From: Valencia hispanica | Taxonomy: Eukaryota; Chordata; Actinopteri; Cyprinodontiformes; Valenciidae | Direction: 5' to 3' | Length of the DNA: 64,000 nt | Assembly: GCA_963556495.2 (NCBI GenBank) | Contig: OY747716.1 | Coordinates: 32,600,818-32,664,817, forward strand | Shown here: positions 11,933-22,658 of the stretch, one piece after another | Layout of the letters: each line of letters opens with the position of its first letter | How positions within the stretch are numbered: position 1 is the stretch's first letter | Made by a program: the position numbers and the translations under genes | The notes under the pieces: generated by a model | Seen by the model: only the letters and a program-made list of their open reading frames with translations | Told to the model about the DNA's origin: nothing | Database searches by the model: none

Positions 11933-13319
11933 TAATTGGCTTTTGCAGATTCGATTCCTAAAGTCTAACCCCTGAAGACACATCTTCAGTAAGTCAATCA
12001 TGAGAATTTGTTTTCTTTTTTTTGAAAATGGTTAAAAATGTACTGAAATTGTAGAAAATGTCTGGAAGAATGTGGAATATTGATGTATAAACCTGTGGAA
12101 ACCTGTTTTAAGTGTGGCCCTTAGTGTTAAAGAAAATTTACCTGAACAACCAAAAGTACAGAAAATTAGAGGCGGAACAACTGCATCATAGCATGCTAAT
12201 AACAAATGAAATAACAATTAATACACTGTTAAAGGATTACCATTAACTGATATTGGTGCTTATACTTCCCAGAATGAAAGGACCAAGAATTAATTGGAAA
12301 GTTATTTGGCCTCTTGCATTGACTGGTCTGTCCTGACTGGATTTCATGTGGTGTAAATATACTGTTTATTTGGAGCCCTGAGAAGAAATACCCGATATGG
12401 ACTTAAATAAATAATGCATGCTGCATCTATTATGAATGAATGGACATATAGAGGAGAATTAAACTAGTATACAAATTACAGTAAAGGATTCTTTTGCACA
12501 ACTAGAAATTATGAAAATCTGAGAAATTACCTCTGTACTGTACATAAAATGCACAGAATTTTAATATAAGAATACATTCAACAGTCAAATAGACATGATA
12601 ATATGTGCAGTATTAAGATGAATGCACAAAACTACGTTTGTAGGCAAGAGGAAAGAAAGATCCCAGCACTAACCTAAGTATAGAGAATAAATTAAAAAAA
12701 TTCTCTCAAACCAGTCCAAATATTTGCTGTTATCTTAAGAGGCATGCAGGAGCAAACATTAAAATAATTAATTTGGCTAAACAAGTATCTATATTCAAAA
12801 TAGTTTTCTACAGATATATTACATATTTGTATTAGAAAAAAGAACTCCAGCTGTTTTTATTCCAACATTTTCTTTTAAAAAACAAGAAATCAGCACCATA
12901 TCTATAACAATGATCAGTTTTCTCGTATTTAGAAACAAGGACATACAACTTTTTAAAGAGAAAAGAGCTTTGGGAAAATTCAGATGTACTGCAGTAAACA
13001 AGTGGTTTGCTAAATGTATTGCAAAAACCACCTCAGTAAACAACAAGTTTTCTAAGCACTACCGTCTTGATAGACATTTTAACAACAGGAAACTGTCATA
13101 AGTACATTGCAAATTGGAAAAAATAAAATTATATATATATATTATTCCTATCAATTTTCATTGGATGACTGGTTAAAATGTGTGCTTCAATTACGTATTC
13201 TATTTTTACACAGAAAAATACTGGGAGTTCTCCACTGTAGTTCTCCAATTTATGCCTCTTGAGAAGATTATGATAAAGCAAAGGTCAATGAGCTTGGTAA
13301 ACTTATCTAATGGAGTTAA
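11933..13319. other. no recognised feature
   Basis: AT-rich with a short AT dinucleotide run at about 13128-13142. The open frames at 12819-13101 are antisense to one another and lack protein character. Confidence 0.45.
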
Positions 13320-13599
13320 TGTGTTAACTAAAGTTCGGGAGCAGGGCCACGCCCCAAAATCCACTTCCCTCTCAGCAATCTACCCAAACTCGATTCACCT
13401 GGCGTCTCACAACCGGATCGCATATCTAATTCTTCTGCAGTCTATATAAACTCAGCCCACCTAGCACTCCGCTTTTGTCTCGATCGTTTTTGCACCCCTC
13501 CCTTCCCGACCCTCTAATTGGCCTCATCCTTTTCACTTTCTTTAATATAGAAAGTTCTCTTGCATCAGTTCTTTTGTTCTTTCTGGATTTCTGCTGTGT

Positions 13600-13870
13600 C
13601 TTCTCGAACCCCCAGGCAGTCGTGGCAGATGGCCGCTAATACTGAGCCAGGTTCTGCTGGAGGTTTATTCCTGTTAAAGGGGAGTTTTTCCTCTCCACTG
13701 TCGCTACATTTTTGCTCAGTGTGAGGGATTGCTGAGGAATTGCTGTGTTTGGAGTCTGCATCAACGGGGCACAACTGCCAGTCAATGACTTGATGCAATC
13801 TGCTGGGATTCCTTAAATAGAAAACTAGCTAAAATTTGAACCTCTTGTAAATCGGTGCTATATAAATAAA
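13600..13870 (+). repeat. dispersed fish repeat with TATAAATAAAATT tail
   Basis: It includes GGCAGATGGCCGCTAATACTG, GTTCTGCTGGAGGTTTATTCC, GTTTTTCCTCTCCACTGTCGC and CAGTGTGAGGGATTGCTG. It ends GGTGCTATATAAATAAAATTT. I recognise it as a very common teleost repeat with no coding content. Confidence 0.75.
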
Positions 13871-13879
13871 ATTTAAATC

Positions 13880-14360
13880 CTTACACCCTCATCCCTTCAT
13901 CTTCTCCATTCCTTCCCTCATCCCTACATCCCCTCTCTACATCCCTTCCCTCATCCCTACATCCCCTCTCTACATCCCTTCCCTCATCCCTTCATCCTCA
14001 CATTCCTCCATCCCTATCCCTCATCCCTTCATCCTCACATCTCTTCATCCCCTCCCTACATCCCTTCATCCTCACATATCTTCATCCCCTCCCTACATCC
14101 CTTTATCTCCTCACTCACCCCTTCATACTCTCATCCCTCCATCCCCTCCCTATATCCATCCATCCCTTCATCCCCTTCCCTCATCCTTTCTCCTCACATC
14201 CCTTCATCCCCTCCCTACATCCCTTCATACTATCATCCCTCCATCCCCTCACTATATCCATCCATCCCCCTCCCTACACCCCCTCCCATATCCATCCACC
14301 CCCCTCCCTGCATCCCCTCCCTCATGACCTCATCCGTACATCCTCACATCCCTACATCCA
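13880..14360. repeat. CT-rich minisatellite (CATCCCTTC / CCTCCCTACAT units)
   Basis: About 480 bases of imperfect repeats of units such as CTCATCCCTTCATC and CCCCTCCCTACATCC, almost pure pyrimidine plus A on the plus strand. Confidence 0.92.
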
Positions 14361-14571
14361 CTCATAGTCCTAGCCTCCTAAAAACTCTCTTTCAGGTTCT
14401 GTCTGGGGGGGTCCTGAGCAGGCTTGGGAAAGACGAATTCCTGAAGACTGAACCCCCATGCTGAGTCTTCTTCCTAGCCTCCATCAGCGCATCTCCTTAG
14501 AAATTTCATCCCTCATCCCATTCCTTCAATAAACTTTTAAATGAATTTTGTGTTTGGTGATCAACGTCACA

Positions 14572-17177
14572 CTTAATTTGTTTTAATTTGTAAACAATTT
14601 TGCTCAGTGACTGTCTGTGGTAATTGTACCATAGAATAAAAAACATTATGGTTGAAACAATAACGTCTAGCTCAGACTGCTTTCCATATGTATGTCCCTA
14701 GCAGACCAGAAGTTATATCACTTGCACATCATTGGCATTCTGGAAATGTAACAGTATATTACTTTTTGCTGGAAGAATTTTATCACAGTGGCTAATAATC
14801 ATTAAAGTAAACACCAATACTAAAATCTGCTAAAAAATAAACACACAAATAAATCATAAAGACTGAAACACTTTTAAACCAACGGGTAATTGGAATTTTA
14901 CTACTTTTCTGACTTTCTACGGGAGATTGCTGTACTGTAGTACAAAGGGGGATTGAAAACCAGCTGTGTGGTATTTATTTACTGCTCTACAGCACAGTTA
15001 CCACAAACTTGCAATAAAACATGAACAGCAAGTGAGGATCTGTCTTTGCAGTTATTTTTATTTCTATCTTCCTTTACTGGCAAACAAAATTCTTGTGTGC
15101 TTATCCACTTATAAATAAAACAATGTTCTTTGTGGCTATTTGTGCAACGTTACAGTTCAGTAAGCTGCTATTTCTTTATCCGTCACAGTTCCTGCAATCC
15201 CCCATTTGCCGCTCTTATGGTCGTATTTTACTGATAGCCCCCTAGGCATTGTGGTATTCCTACCACACACCTGTTTCATATAAAAGCAGAAACATGAGAA
15301 GCTTTATTTTGCTTTTTGCATAGTCTTAGTCTTGGGGGAAGTAGTCTCTAAATCCCTGCGGTTCACACATATAAATATGTCTACTCTTTTTGCAAGGGCC
15401 AAAATTCTGGTTTAGAAGGTTTCTTCTACCTTACAGTTATGTGGTTATATTCATTCATTTATTCGTTTAAATTTGGTCTGAAAAGCAATAATTACCCATT
15501 ATTGTTTGACAATGACTCAGCTTCTTATTTGTGTGTGGTAATTAAGGGGCATTTGGGTTTATTATTATGACTATTTCTCACATGTTGTAAGGATTTTGCT
15601 GAAAGATTACAAATGTATTTAACTTAGCAAATGGAGTATATCAAGTATTTACAGAAATAAAATGTTTATAAAGCTAATGATTGCTGAATCCAAAAGCGCA
15701 TAACAGGAGCAAATAGAAAGAAAATAGTATTTCTTGCACTGGGGATAAAAAGCCAAAGATTTTTACAGCAATCTTAGAAACTGAAGTGAAATCTGATTAA
15801 TATTGTGTGTTGTCGTTTATTGTGTCACAAAGACAAAGTACTATCATATCTTGATTACACCCTTTGGTTTGCGGGCTACGATTTTTAGGCATTAAAGATG
15901 AGATTTAATTTAATTTAGACATAATGAAGTAATGGGGATGAGCAGCTGCATCTTGTGCTTCTAAGGGCAACTTGGCCAGATAGGAAGATTAAAATATCAT
16001 ATAAGGGGCTTTTAGTAATTATATTTTGAGAAAAATTATCTCCAAGTTACAACAAAGAGTGCAAAAAGTGTAGAATTTCTAGTTTAGAAGAATCACAATC
16101 TTTAAATACCCGCTTCAGTACATGCTAAAATAGTTTGCCGCCTTGCGAAGCAGTTTTTGACTGCTGATAAATTGCAATTTTATGCAAGATTTATTGTTCT
16201 TTTGCAGTGTGGGAGGTAACTTTTACTGGGATTAAAAGAACATTCATCATTTCGACTTCAGACAGAAGTAGGATCTATGTTAAAAGTAGCTAAGATGTGT
16301 TACAAGTACAATATGTGCATCCCGGCAAGCTTGGAAGTGCATTAAAATAAAAAAAACCTAAAGTTGTTTTTATCTAATTTAAAAGTCTCTGATTTGACTT
16401 GCCAGAAACTCTTACTCTGATTCAGTAAAGATTTTGCATATGCAAAACATTTGCAAACCATGAAGACTGCTGTTTGTGACTTTCCATAAGAGGGAAGTGA
16501 AAACAACTATTATGTAACGTAAAAAACACACAATTGCTAAATATGTAGGGTGTCACTGAGGTGCCAGGACAGGCACAAAATGCTTGCAGAAATAGAGCTA
16601 ATACCTAGCCTTAGTGGAATATTTTTGCTATATTTATAAAGCATGTATTGAATTTTGCTTACTAATTTCCCCCTCTATTTTTGCCATGGCTAAACATCAA
16701 AACTGTCTTGTGGACCCCTTTAGATTTAAAAAAAGAATCTGTTCAACAGAACATTTAAGAAAATTTAAAAGTAACATCAAAAAACACCCAGAGATTTCCA
16801 TTTGAAGTAGTAAACTTGACATTGATGATCTTTTGATTTGGAAAGAGAACATAGAAACTTCAGAAAAAAAAAGATTAAATCCTGGGTTGGATTACAAATG
16901 AAAGACAACATCCAAGACAAAGGGAAGGATCGGCAACACGCTGGTTATCCTTAACAGATGAAAACATCTCATCTACTGTAACCTTCAGACCTTTGTTTTG
17001 AAATAATTGGGTGGGAGACAGATAAACACAGATATTTGTTTGTTGGCTTTAAAACATACTTTGAAAATCTATTGCAGTGTGAGTCAATCATGTACCAGAA
17101 AAGGGGAAAGTCTCCAAATATGGTCTCCTTTTAGAACAACACATGAATGAGTCTGGTATTTCTGTGGTCCACAATTA
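14572..17177. other. no recognised feature
   Basis: A long AT-rich stretch free of the obvious repeats that crowd the rest of the window. Confidence 0.45.
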
Positions 17178-17224
17178 AAGATAGAATAGAATAGAATAGA
17201 ATAGAATAGAATAGAATAGAATAG
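17178..17224. repeat. (TAGAA)n microsatellite
   Basis: About nine perfect pentanucleotide units, next to the LINE fragment tail at 17245. Confidence 0.97.
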
Positions 17225-17244
17225 TGAATGGGGGGTGTTCAAAT

Positions 17245-18150
17245 TCAAAATTCAAATTCAAATTCAAAAATACTTTATTGCTCCCAGAGGGAAACTAAGT
17301 GTTGGTATAGCTCATATAATTAATTCTTTAAGGAGTTGTTGTAGAAATAGTTCACATTGTATGGCATGGTATGGCAGCATACACAAATAAGAATAGGAAT
17401 AAGGCGCAAAAGTAAATGACAGACAGCAGTATAACACTGGTGGAAGATGAAATAAGTAGAATAAAATAAAATGAGTTTACAAAAGAAACTGCACATACAT
17501 AAATATAAATATACAATACACAATGGGATATTGCACTGAACAGGTGATAGTGATAAGCCAACAGCAGTTAAAGTGTGGATTCTCAGTGTCTTTTTTCCTC
17601 TGGTGCGGCACTTAACGTATTGGTTGAATGTAGGGAGGGTGAAGGAGGGTGGGGCATGGTAAAAGTCCCCACTTATGAGCAGGAGCGCGTCCGGGCTCAG
17701 AGTCTGGAGCCGATTCACTGAGCTGTGCAGCTGCTCACAGGCGGCGTCTGTATCCGCTGAGGGAGGGATGTACACATTCAACACAATAACATGCGAAAAC
17801 TCCCTCGGGATGTAATAAGGCCGCAGACTGACAGCCAGTAGCTCAACTTTTAGCGAGCAAAACTGATCCTTTATAACCACATGAGCGGGGTTACTTACGC
17901 CACCTCTCGTTAATATACACCACCAGACCCTCGCCTTTCCTCTTACCGCTCTGCCCCACTCCTGTTGGCCCGGGTAAGTTTGAATCCTTCCAGGGAAACC
18001 TCAGAATCTGCATTCAGTTCGGTTTACCACGTTTCAGTGAAAAACATCCGGCTACACTCGCTGTATTCCCACTCTGTTCTGATCAGCGTCGTGAGCTCCT
18101 CGATCTTATTGGGGAGGGAGCGAACATTTACAACTTTTACATACAACATA
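17245..18150 (-). mobile_element. LINE fragment: endonuclease part joined to 3' tail
   Basis: The 3' tail at 17245-17350 (AATACTTTATTGCTCCCAGAG, TTTAAGGAGTTGTTGTAGA) is almost the same as that of the LINE at 36580. Going left to right on the plus strand, an apurinic endonuclease-like coding part follows at about 17580-18150 (minus strand): VELLAVSLRPYYIPREF, VYIPPSADTDAACEQLH and LLISGDFYHA. The reverse transcriptase domain is missing. The intervening 17350-17570 is AT-rich and not recognisable coding. Confidence 0.75.
17575..17880 (-). pseudogene. LINE endonuclease domain remnant
   Basis: The minus-strand frame reads from VIKDQFCSLKVELLAVS through NVYIPPSADTDAACEQL, SPDALLLISGDFYHAPP and NQYVKCRTRGKKTL. 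The GDF motif fits the metal-binding Asp of the LINE endonuclease. Further N-terminal endonuclease sequence (18125 down to 17880) continues in broken frames. After RIHTLT the frame runs into non-LINE AT-rich sequence down to 17320, so the protein is a dead hybrid. Confidence 0.7.
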
Positions 18151-18653
18151 TAACATTTATTAAACATGCCTCAATACTAAGAAAGATAATTTGAAGTAAA
18201 TAATGGACAACAAACTCTAGCTTTAGCAATAGTGGGACTAATATTTAAAAATATCTATGTTTTGGAACAACCTTCACAAATTCATAATCACTTCTTAGAA
18301 GTTCATCCTTGATAGTGTTTAAGTTCCGTTTACCCAGGTTACAACTGAATCACTTCATGCTCACATGCACACTTTGTAAAAATATACAGCCACAGAATGA
18401 ACAAATTATTGTTCATCAGTTTTTTAAAGTGACACTAAGTAAGTTTTGCTCTCTTGGTCCTTCTACAGTTGGGATAAATGTATTGTTTTCTACTACTGTC
18501 ATAAAATCTGTTATGGTTACACCAGGGGATTCACATTTACAAGCGATACCCTCTAACGTTACAGATTTTCACGTCTTGGGCAGCCTTTGTGTCAAATGTC
18601 TTCATCCCAGGTACATTTTCTAATATTTCAGCATGTCATATGTACGGCGGCGT

Positions 18654-18822
18654 AGAGCTGTCAGCCATATAATAAAGAAATTAGACCGTATCACGTTATA
18701 ACATTATTCTAAAAACGTGAAAACCACTTGAAACTAAACGTTATAACGTGATAGTTTCACGTTTTTACAATAAACTATCACGTTATAACGTCTAATTTCT
18801 TTATTATTTGGCTGACAGCTCT
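18654..18822. repeat. 169-bp palindrome (foldback, MITE-like)
   Basis: The outer arms of about 33 bases (AGAGCTGTCAGCCA... and ...TGGCTGACAGCTCT) are near-perfect inverted copies. The inner part contains further inverted pieces, ATCACGTTATAAC and GTTATAACGTGAT, repeated around AAAAACGTGAAA. The whole can fold into one long stem with alternative inner stems. It looks like a miniature foldback transposon. Confidence 0.85.
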
Positions 18823-19019
18823 GTTCTGATGATCTGTGCTACATCCTCAGAATGTCCTACCGTAGCGCGCATCTGTCGGTGCTACCCCTCGAAAAGTATG
18901 TTTACATGCCGAAAACAACAACTGTTAGCTTTGATGTTAAAATAATCATCGGAAAATATTTTTCAAGTGACGGGATTGAAGTGGCAGTTTAGCAGTAATG
19001 CCTAACATAGCAAAAAATT

Positions 19020-19331
19020 ATGAATAACGAAAACTTTTCTTTCAATCCACAGAACATGCTACCCCAGATAGCCACTGGACGCTGTAACGGAACAGGAACG
19101 CAACCGCCAAACGATAGAGACAGGTCTGGCCCGCATCCGCCTCACGGACTCGTTCCTGAGTCCAAACGCACATCAGGCCGAAGCAGTTTCTGGTCTGTTT
19201 TTAGGGGCTGTTGCGGATATGTGCCAGCGCCGATCCAACACCGCCTGATCATCCCTTTACAGATGCGTAACGGGTGCGTGAAACGATTCCGCCTACAGGA
19301 GCTGTGCCGGATGTGTTACGATTCCACTTAA
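19020..19331 (+). other. GC-richer patch with small open frames, no recognised product
   Basis: It stands out from its AT-rich surroundings. One frame of 103 codons is open from ATG at 19020. Another frame in the same strand, after a stop at about 19060, would read LDAVTEQERNRQTIETG, with a composition more like a real helical protein. A splice-acceptor-like CTTTCAATCCACAG precedes both, at 19040-19053. I cannot assign a function. It may be a decayed transposon exon, since it lies in the putative large element. Confidence 0.25.
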
Positions 19332-19590
19332 ATCACCACTGGATTGTCCTTTTGCCTTATTTTCGGGTTCTTTTGTCAGTTAGGGTATCATAGTAACTTA
19401 TGCTGCGTAGGCCTACATTTTTCACAGTCTGTGGAATGTCCAGAAAAACATTTTCACTACAAGGCTTTGCTATAAATAAAAAGCTTGACTTGACTTGATA
19501 AAGGCTGCAGGTTTCAGTTGGAGCAATGCTCAAGCTTAAATAAATCGTTTTAATGATTGAAACGCATACTAAAACAACATGAACAAAGAT

Positions 19591-19880
19591 AACAAACACA
19601 GAATTAATGACCATGAATTCATTGATTTAATTATTAAAAAAGAACAACAAAGTCAACAATTAACACAGAATACAGTGAACAACAAACACAGAATTAATTA
19701 CCAAAAATTAATTGATTTAATTATAAAAAAGAACAAATTCAACAATTAACACAGAACACAGTGAACAACAAACACAGAATTAATGACAAAAAAATTCATT
19801 GATTTAATTATAAAAAAAGAACAACAAAGTCAACAATTAACACAGTGAACAACAAACACAGAATTATTGGTTAAAAAACA
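19591..19880. repeat. minisatellite, period about 84-90 bp, 3.3 copies
   Basis: Units start at 19591, 19681, 19767 and 19851, each with AACAAACACAGAATTA and, in the first three, TTGATTTAATTAT and CAACAATTAACACAG. Spacing is 90, 86 and 84 bases. Confidence 0.92.
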
Positions 19881-21061
19881 CACAGGCTAACATCATGTTT
19901 TCAGCATCTGGAAAAATAAATGAAAAGTATGTTGTGAGTTGTTGTCTTACTTAATTTTATTTATTATGTGACAACAGAGCATGGCAACAGCATAGCCAAA
20001 AGCACGAGAGTTAGCTTACCGATCCAGGAGGAAAGTAGCCGTTTCCGCGTGTGTGATGTCATGGAAGTTTTCTATGTGGGCAGACAACATGAAGTGTAGC
20101 CTAAATCATAAAAGCAGACAAAAAAACATTTGAAAATAAGAGAGATTATTACCAAGTGGCTGCACACCGGGTTGAAAGTCATTACAAAATAAATGAATCT
20201 CGGTCACATCCACTCTTAAAGAGACTGGGCTGCTAAACCTCAAACGTTTCTCCATAAGTGTTACTTGCAGCATTTGTAGCTCTGGTTTAAGGTAGACATT
20301 TGATTTAATGGGAAAATAAGAAATAACAAACGTCAAAAAGGACAGAACTCCACAGAAAACAGAAGAGCTATAGATGCGGCTTTAACATCAAACGGCTAAC
20401 ACAGGTTCCTTATGGTGCGCAAATAACAGCCTGTAACAGCTATCTACAAAGCAAACAGAATTTCACTTGCACGTTTAAGTAATAGACAGTAAATTAGAAT
20501 AATACAAATAGATGTACATAATAAACATAAAATAAACACATAAAAACTTACGTGTGGTAGCTAGCTGGTCCAGATAAATCTGCGTTGACAGAGCTGGTTT
20601 GATATTTTTTTTAAATAATTGGCGCTTCTGGCTGAAGTCCGTAGTACGGATGTGGGCTGTATCTGCAAGACGACAGTCAAGCGAGACCCAACGTTTACTT
20701 GGCACTTTTGGCGCTGTCGTAAAATGGAGCTCAAACGGACCTTATAGCATCACAAAATGTTGCTGTATAGTTTTCAAACACTGATAATATTGCTTAGCTT
20801 AATGACAATGCATTTATCTCATGCTCTAGATAGAAAAAAAATTTACAGACAGGATAGTATTTTGAAAATGTTTATTCCATGGAGTTCTTCACACAGTTTG
20901 AGAAAAGTATTTCGGATGTGGTCCACATCAGGTAGTCTCTGTCAAAACAGTGTTTGCTCAAATCCGTTTGAAAGATATGGGCCAGAGCAGTCTTTAGCCC
21001 TTTTTTAAATGTAATCGGCTCAGATATGTATCACAGATTCGGGCCACACCAGTGTAGCTTA

Positions 21062-22658
21062 CAGTGGCTTGCAAAAGTATTCGGCCCCCTTGAACTTTTC
21101 CACATTTTGTCACATTACAGCCACAAACATAAATCAATTTTATTGGAATTCCACGTGAAAGACCAATACAAAGTGGTGTACACGTGAGAAGTGGAACGAA
21201 CATCATACATGATTCCAAACATTTTTTACAAATAACTAACTGAAAAGTGGGGTGTGCGTAATTATTCAGCCCCCTGAGTCAAAACTTTGTAGAACCACCG
21301 TCTGCTGCAATTACAGCTTCCAGTCTTTTAGGGTATGTCTCTACCAGCTTTGTACATCTAGAGACTGAAATTCTTGCCCATTCTTCTTTGCAAAGCTCAG
21401 TCAGATTAGATGGACAGTGTTTGTGAACAGCAGTTTTCAGATCTTGCCACAGATTCTCGATTGGATTTAGATCTGGACTTTGACTGGGCCATTCTAACAC
21501 ATGGATATCTTTTGTTTTAAACCATTCCATTGTTGCCCTGGATTTATGTTTAGGGTCGTTGTCCTGCTTGAAGGTGAACATCCGCCCCAGTCTCAAGTCT
21601 TTTGCAGACTCCAAGAGGTTTTCTTCCAAGATTGCCCTGTATTTGGCTCCATCCATCTTCCCATCAACTCTGACCAGCTTCCCTGTCCCTGCTGAAGAGA
21701 AGCACTCCCAGAGCCTGATGCTGCCACCACCATATTTGACAGTGGGGATGGTGTGTTCAGAGTGATGTGCAGTGTTAGTTTTCCGCCACACATAGCGTTT
21801 TGCATTTTGGCCAAAAAGTTCCATTTTGGTCCCATCTGACCAGAGCACCTTCTTCCACATGTTTGCTGTGTCCCCCACATGGCTTGTGGCAAACTGCAAA
21901 CGGGACTTCTTATGGTTTTCTTTTAACAATGGCTTTCTTCTTGCCACTCTTCCATAAAGGCCAACTTTGTGCAGTGCACGACTAATAGTTGTCCTATGGA
22001 CAGATTCCCCCACCTGAGCTGTAGATCTCTGCAGCTCGTCCAGAGTCACCATGGGCCTCTTGGCTGCATTTCTGATCAGCGCTCTCCTTGTTCGGCCTGT
22101 GAGTTTAGGAGGACGGCCTTGTTTTGGTAGGTTTACAGTTGTGCCATACTCCTTCCATTTCTGAATGATCACTTGAACAATGCTCCGTGGGATGTTCAAG
22201 GCTTGGGAAATCTTTTTGTAGCCTAAGCCTGCTTTAAATTTCCCAATAACTTTATCCCTGACCTGTCTGGTGTGTTCTTTGGACTTCATGGTGTTGTTGC
22301 TCCCAACATTCTCGTAGACAACCTCTGAGGCCGTCAAAGGGCAGCTGTATTTGTACTGACATTAGATTACACACAGGTGCACTCTATTTAGTCATTAGCA
22401 CTCATCAGCCAATGTCTATGGGCAACTGCCTGCACTCCGACCAAAGGGGGCTGAATAATTACGCACACCCCACTTTTCAGTTATTTATTTTTAAAAAATG
22501 TTTGGAATCATGTATGATTTTCGTTCCACTTCTCACGTGTACACCACTTTGTATTGATCTTTCACATTGAATTCCAATAAAATTGATTCATGTTTGTGGC
22601 TGTAATGTGACAAAATGTGAAAAAGTTCAAGGGGGCCGAATACTTTTGCAAGCCACTG
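21062..22658 (-). mobile_element. Tc1-like DNA transposon, full length, copy B
   Basis: The element is 1597 bp between TA dinucleotides at 21060-21061 and 22659-22660. Termini CAGTGGCTTGC and GCAAGCCACTG match copy A, and the long inverted repeats are about 210 bp (21062-21275 and 22444-22658). It carries a single uninterrupted transposase frame on the minus strand. It sits inside sequence rich in GGGCCAGAT-like motifs that belongs to a larger putative element at 18424-23828. The two ends and the frame look young compared with the other Tc1 relics here. Confidence 0.95.
21279..22289 (-). CDS. Tc1-like (DD34E) transposase, open frame (copy B)
   Basis: This would cut and paste the surrounding element by binding its inverted repeats and cleaving at TA. 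The likely start is the Met of MKSKEHTRQ at 22289, giving 336 residues. The frame stays open up to an upstream Met at 22337 that adds 16 non-family residues. A first helix-turn-helix (KFKAGLGYKKISQALN), a QGRPPKL linker and a second helix-turn-helix (GESVHRTTISRALHKVG) precede the catalytic domain. The catalytic triad is visible: Asp in VLWSDGTK, Asp in KQDNDPKHK and Glu in DLNPIENLW, with 34 residues between the last two. Two oddities are SDG where copy A has SDE, and three residues (ELF in copy A) missing after NLTEL. Length fits the family's usual 340. Whether it is active is unknown. Confidence 0.9.
   Translation of the reverse strand: MKSKEHTRQVRDKVIGKFKAGLGYKKISQALNIPRSIVQVIIQKWKEYGTTVNLPKQGRPPKLTGRTRRALIRNAAKRPMVTLDELQRSTAQVGESVHRTTISRALHKVGLYGRVARRKPLLKENHKKSRLQFATSHVGDTANMWKKVLWSDGTKMELFGQNAKRYVWRKTNTAHHSEHTIPTVKYGGGSIRLWECFSSAGTGKLVRVDGKMDGAKYRAILEENLLESAKDLRLGRMFTFKQDNDPKHKSRATMEWFKTKDIHVLEWPSQSPDLNPIENLWQDLKTAVHKHCPSNLTELCKEEWARISVSRCTKLVETYPKRLEAVIAADGGSTKF

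Larger units (their letters stand above)
13320..14571 (+). mobile_element. candidate LTR-like unit (tentative)
   Basis: It begins TGTGTTAAC and ends GTCACA, with GTTAA before and CTTAA after, a near-match for a 5-bp duplication. It has a TATA-like TCTATATAAACTCAGC at about 13440 and an AATAAA at about 14530. Against it: a known non-LTR repeat (13600-13870) and a CT-rich minisatellite fill most of the interior. No viral gene is present. The LTR reading is weak. Confidence 0.25.

Noticed and set aside
11613..11975. Several open frames on both strands
   Set aside because: They are translations of a CCAT/CTGT microsatellite and have no protein character.
19591..19880. Possible CRISPR-like array
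   Set aside because: Units are 84-90 bp direct tandem repeats without unique spacers, in a vertebrate genome; a minisatellite.
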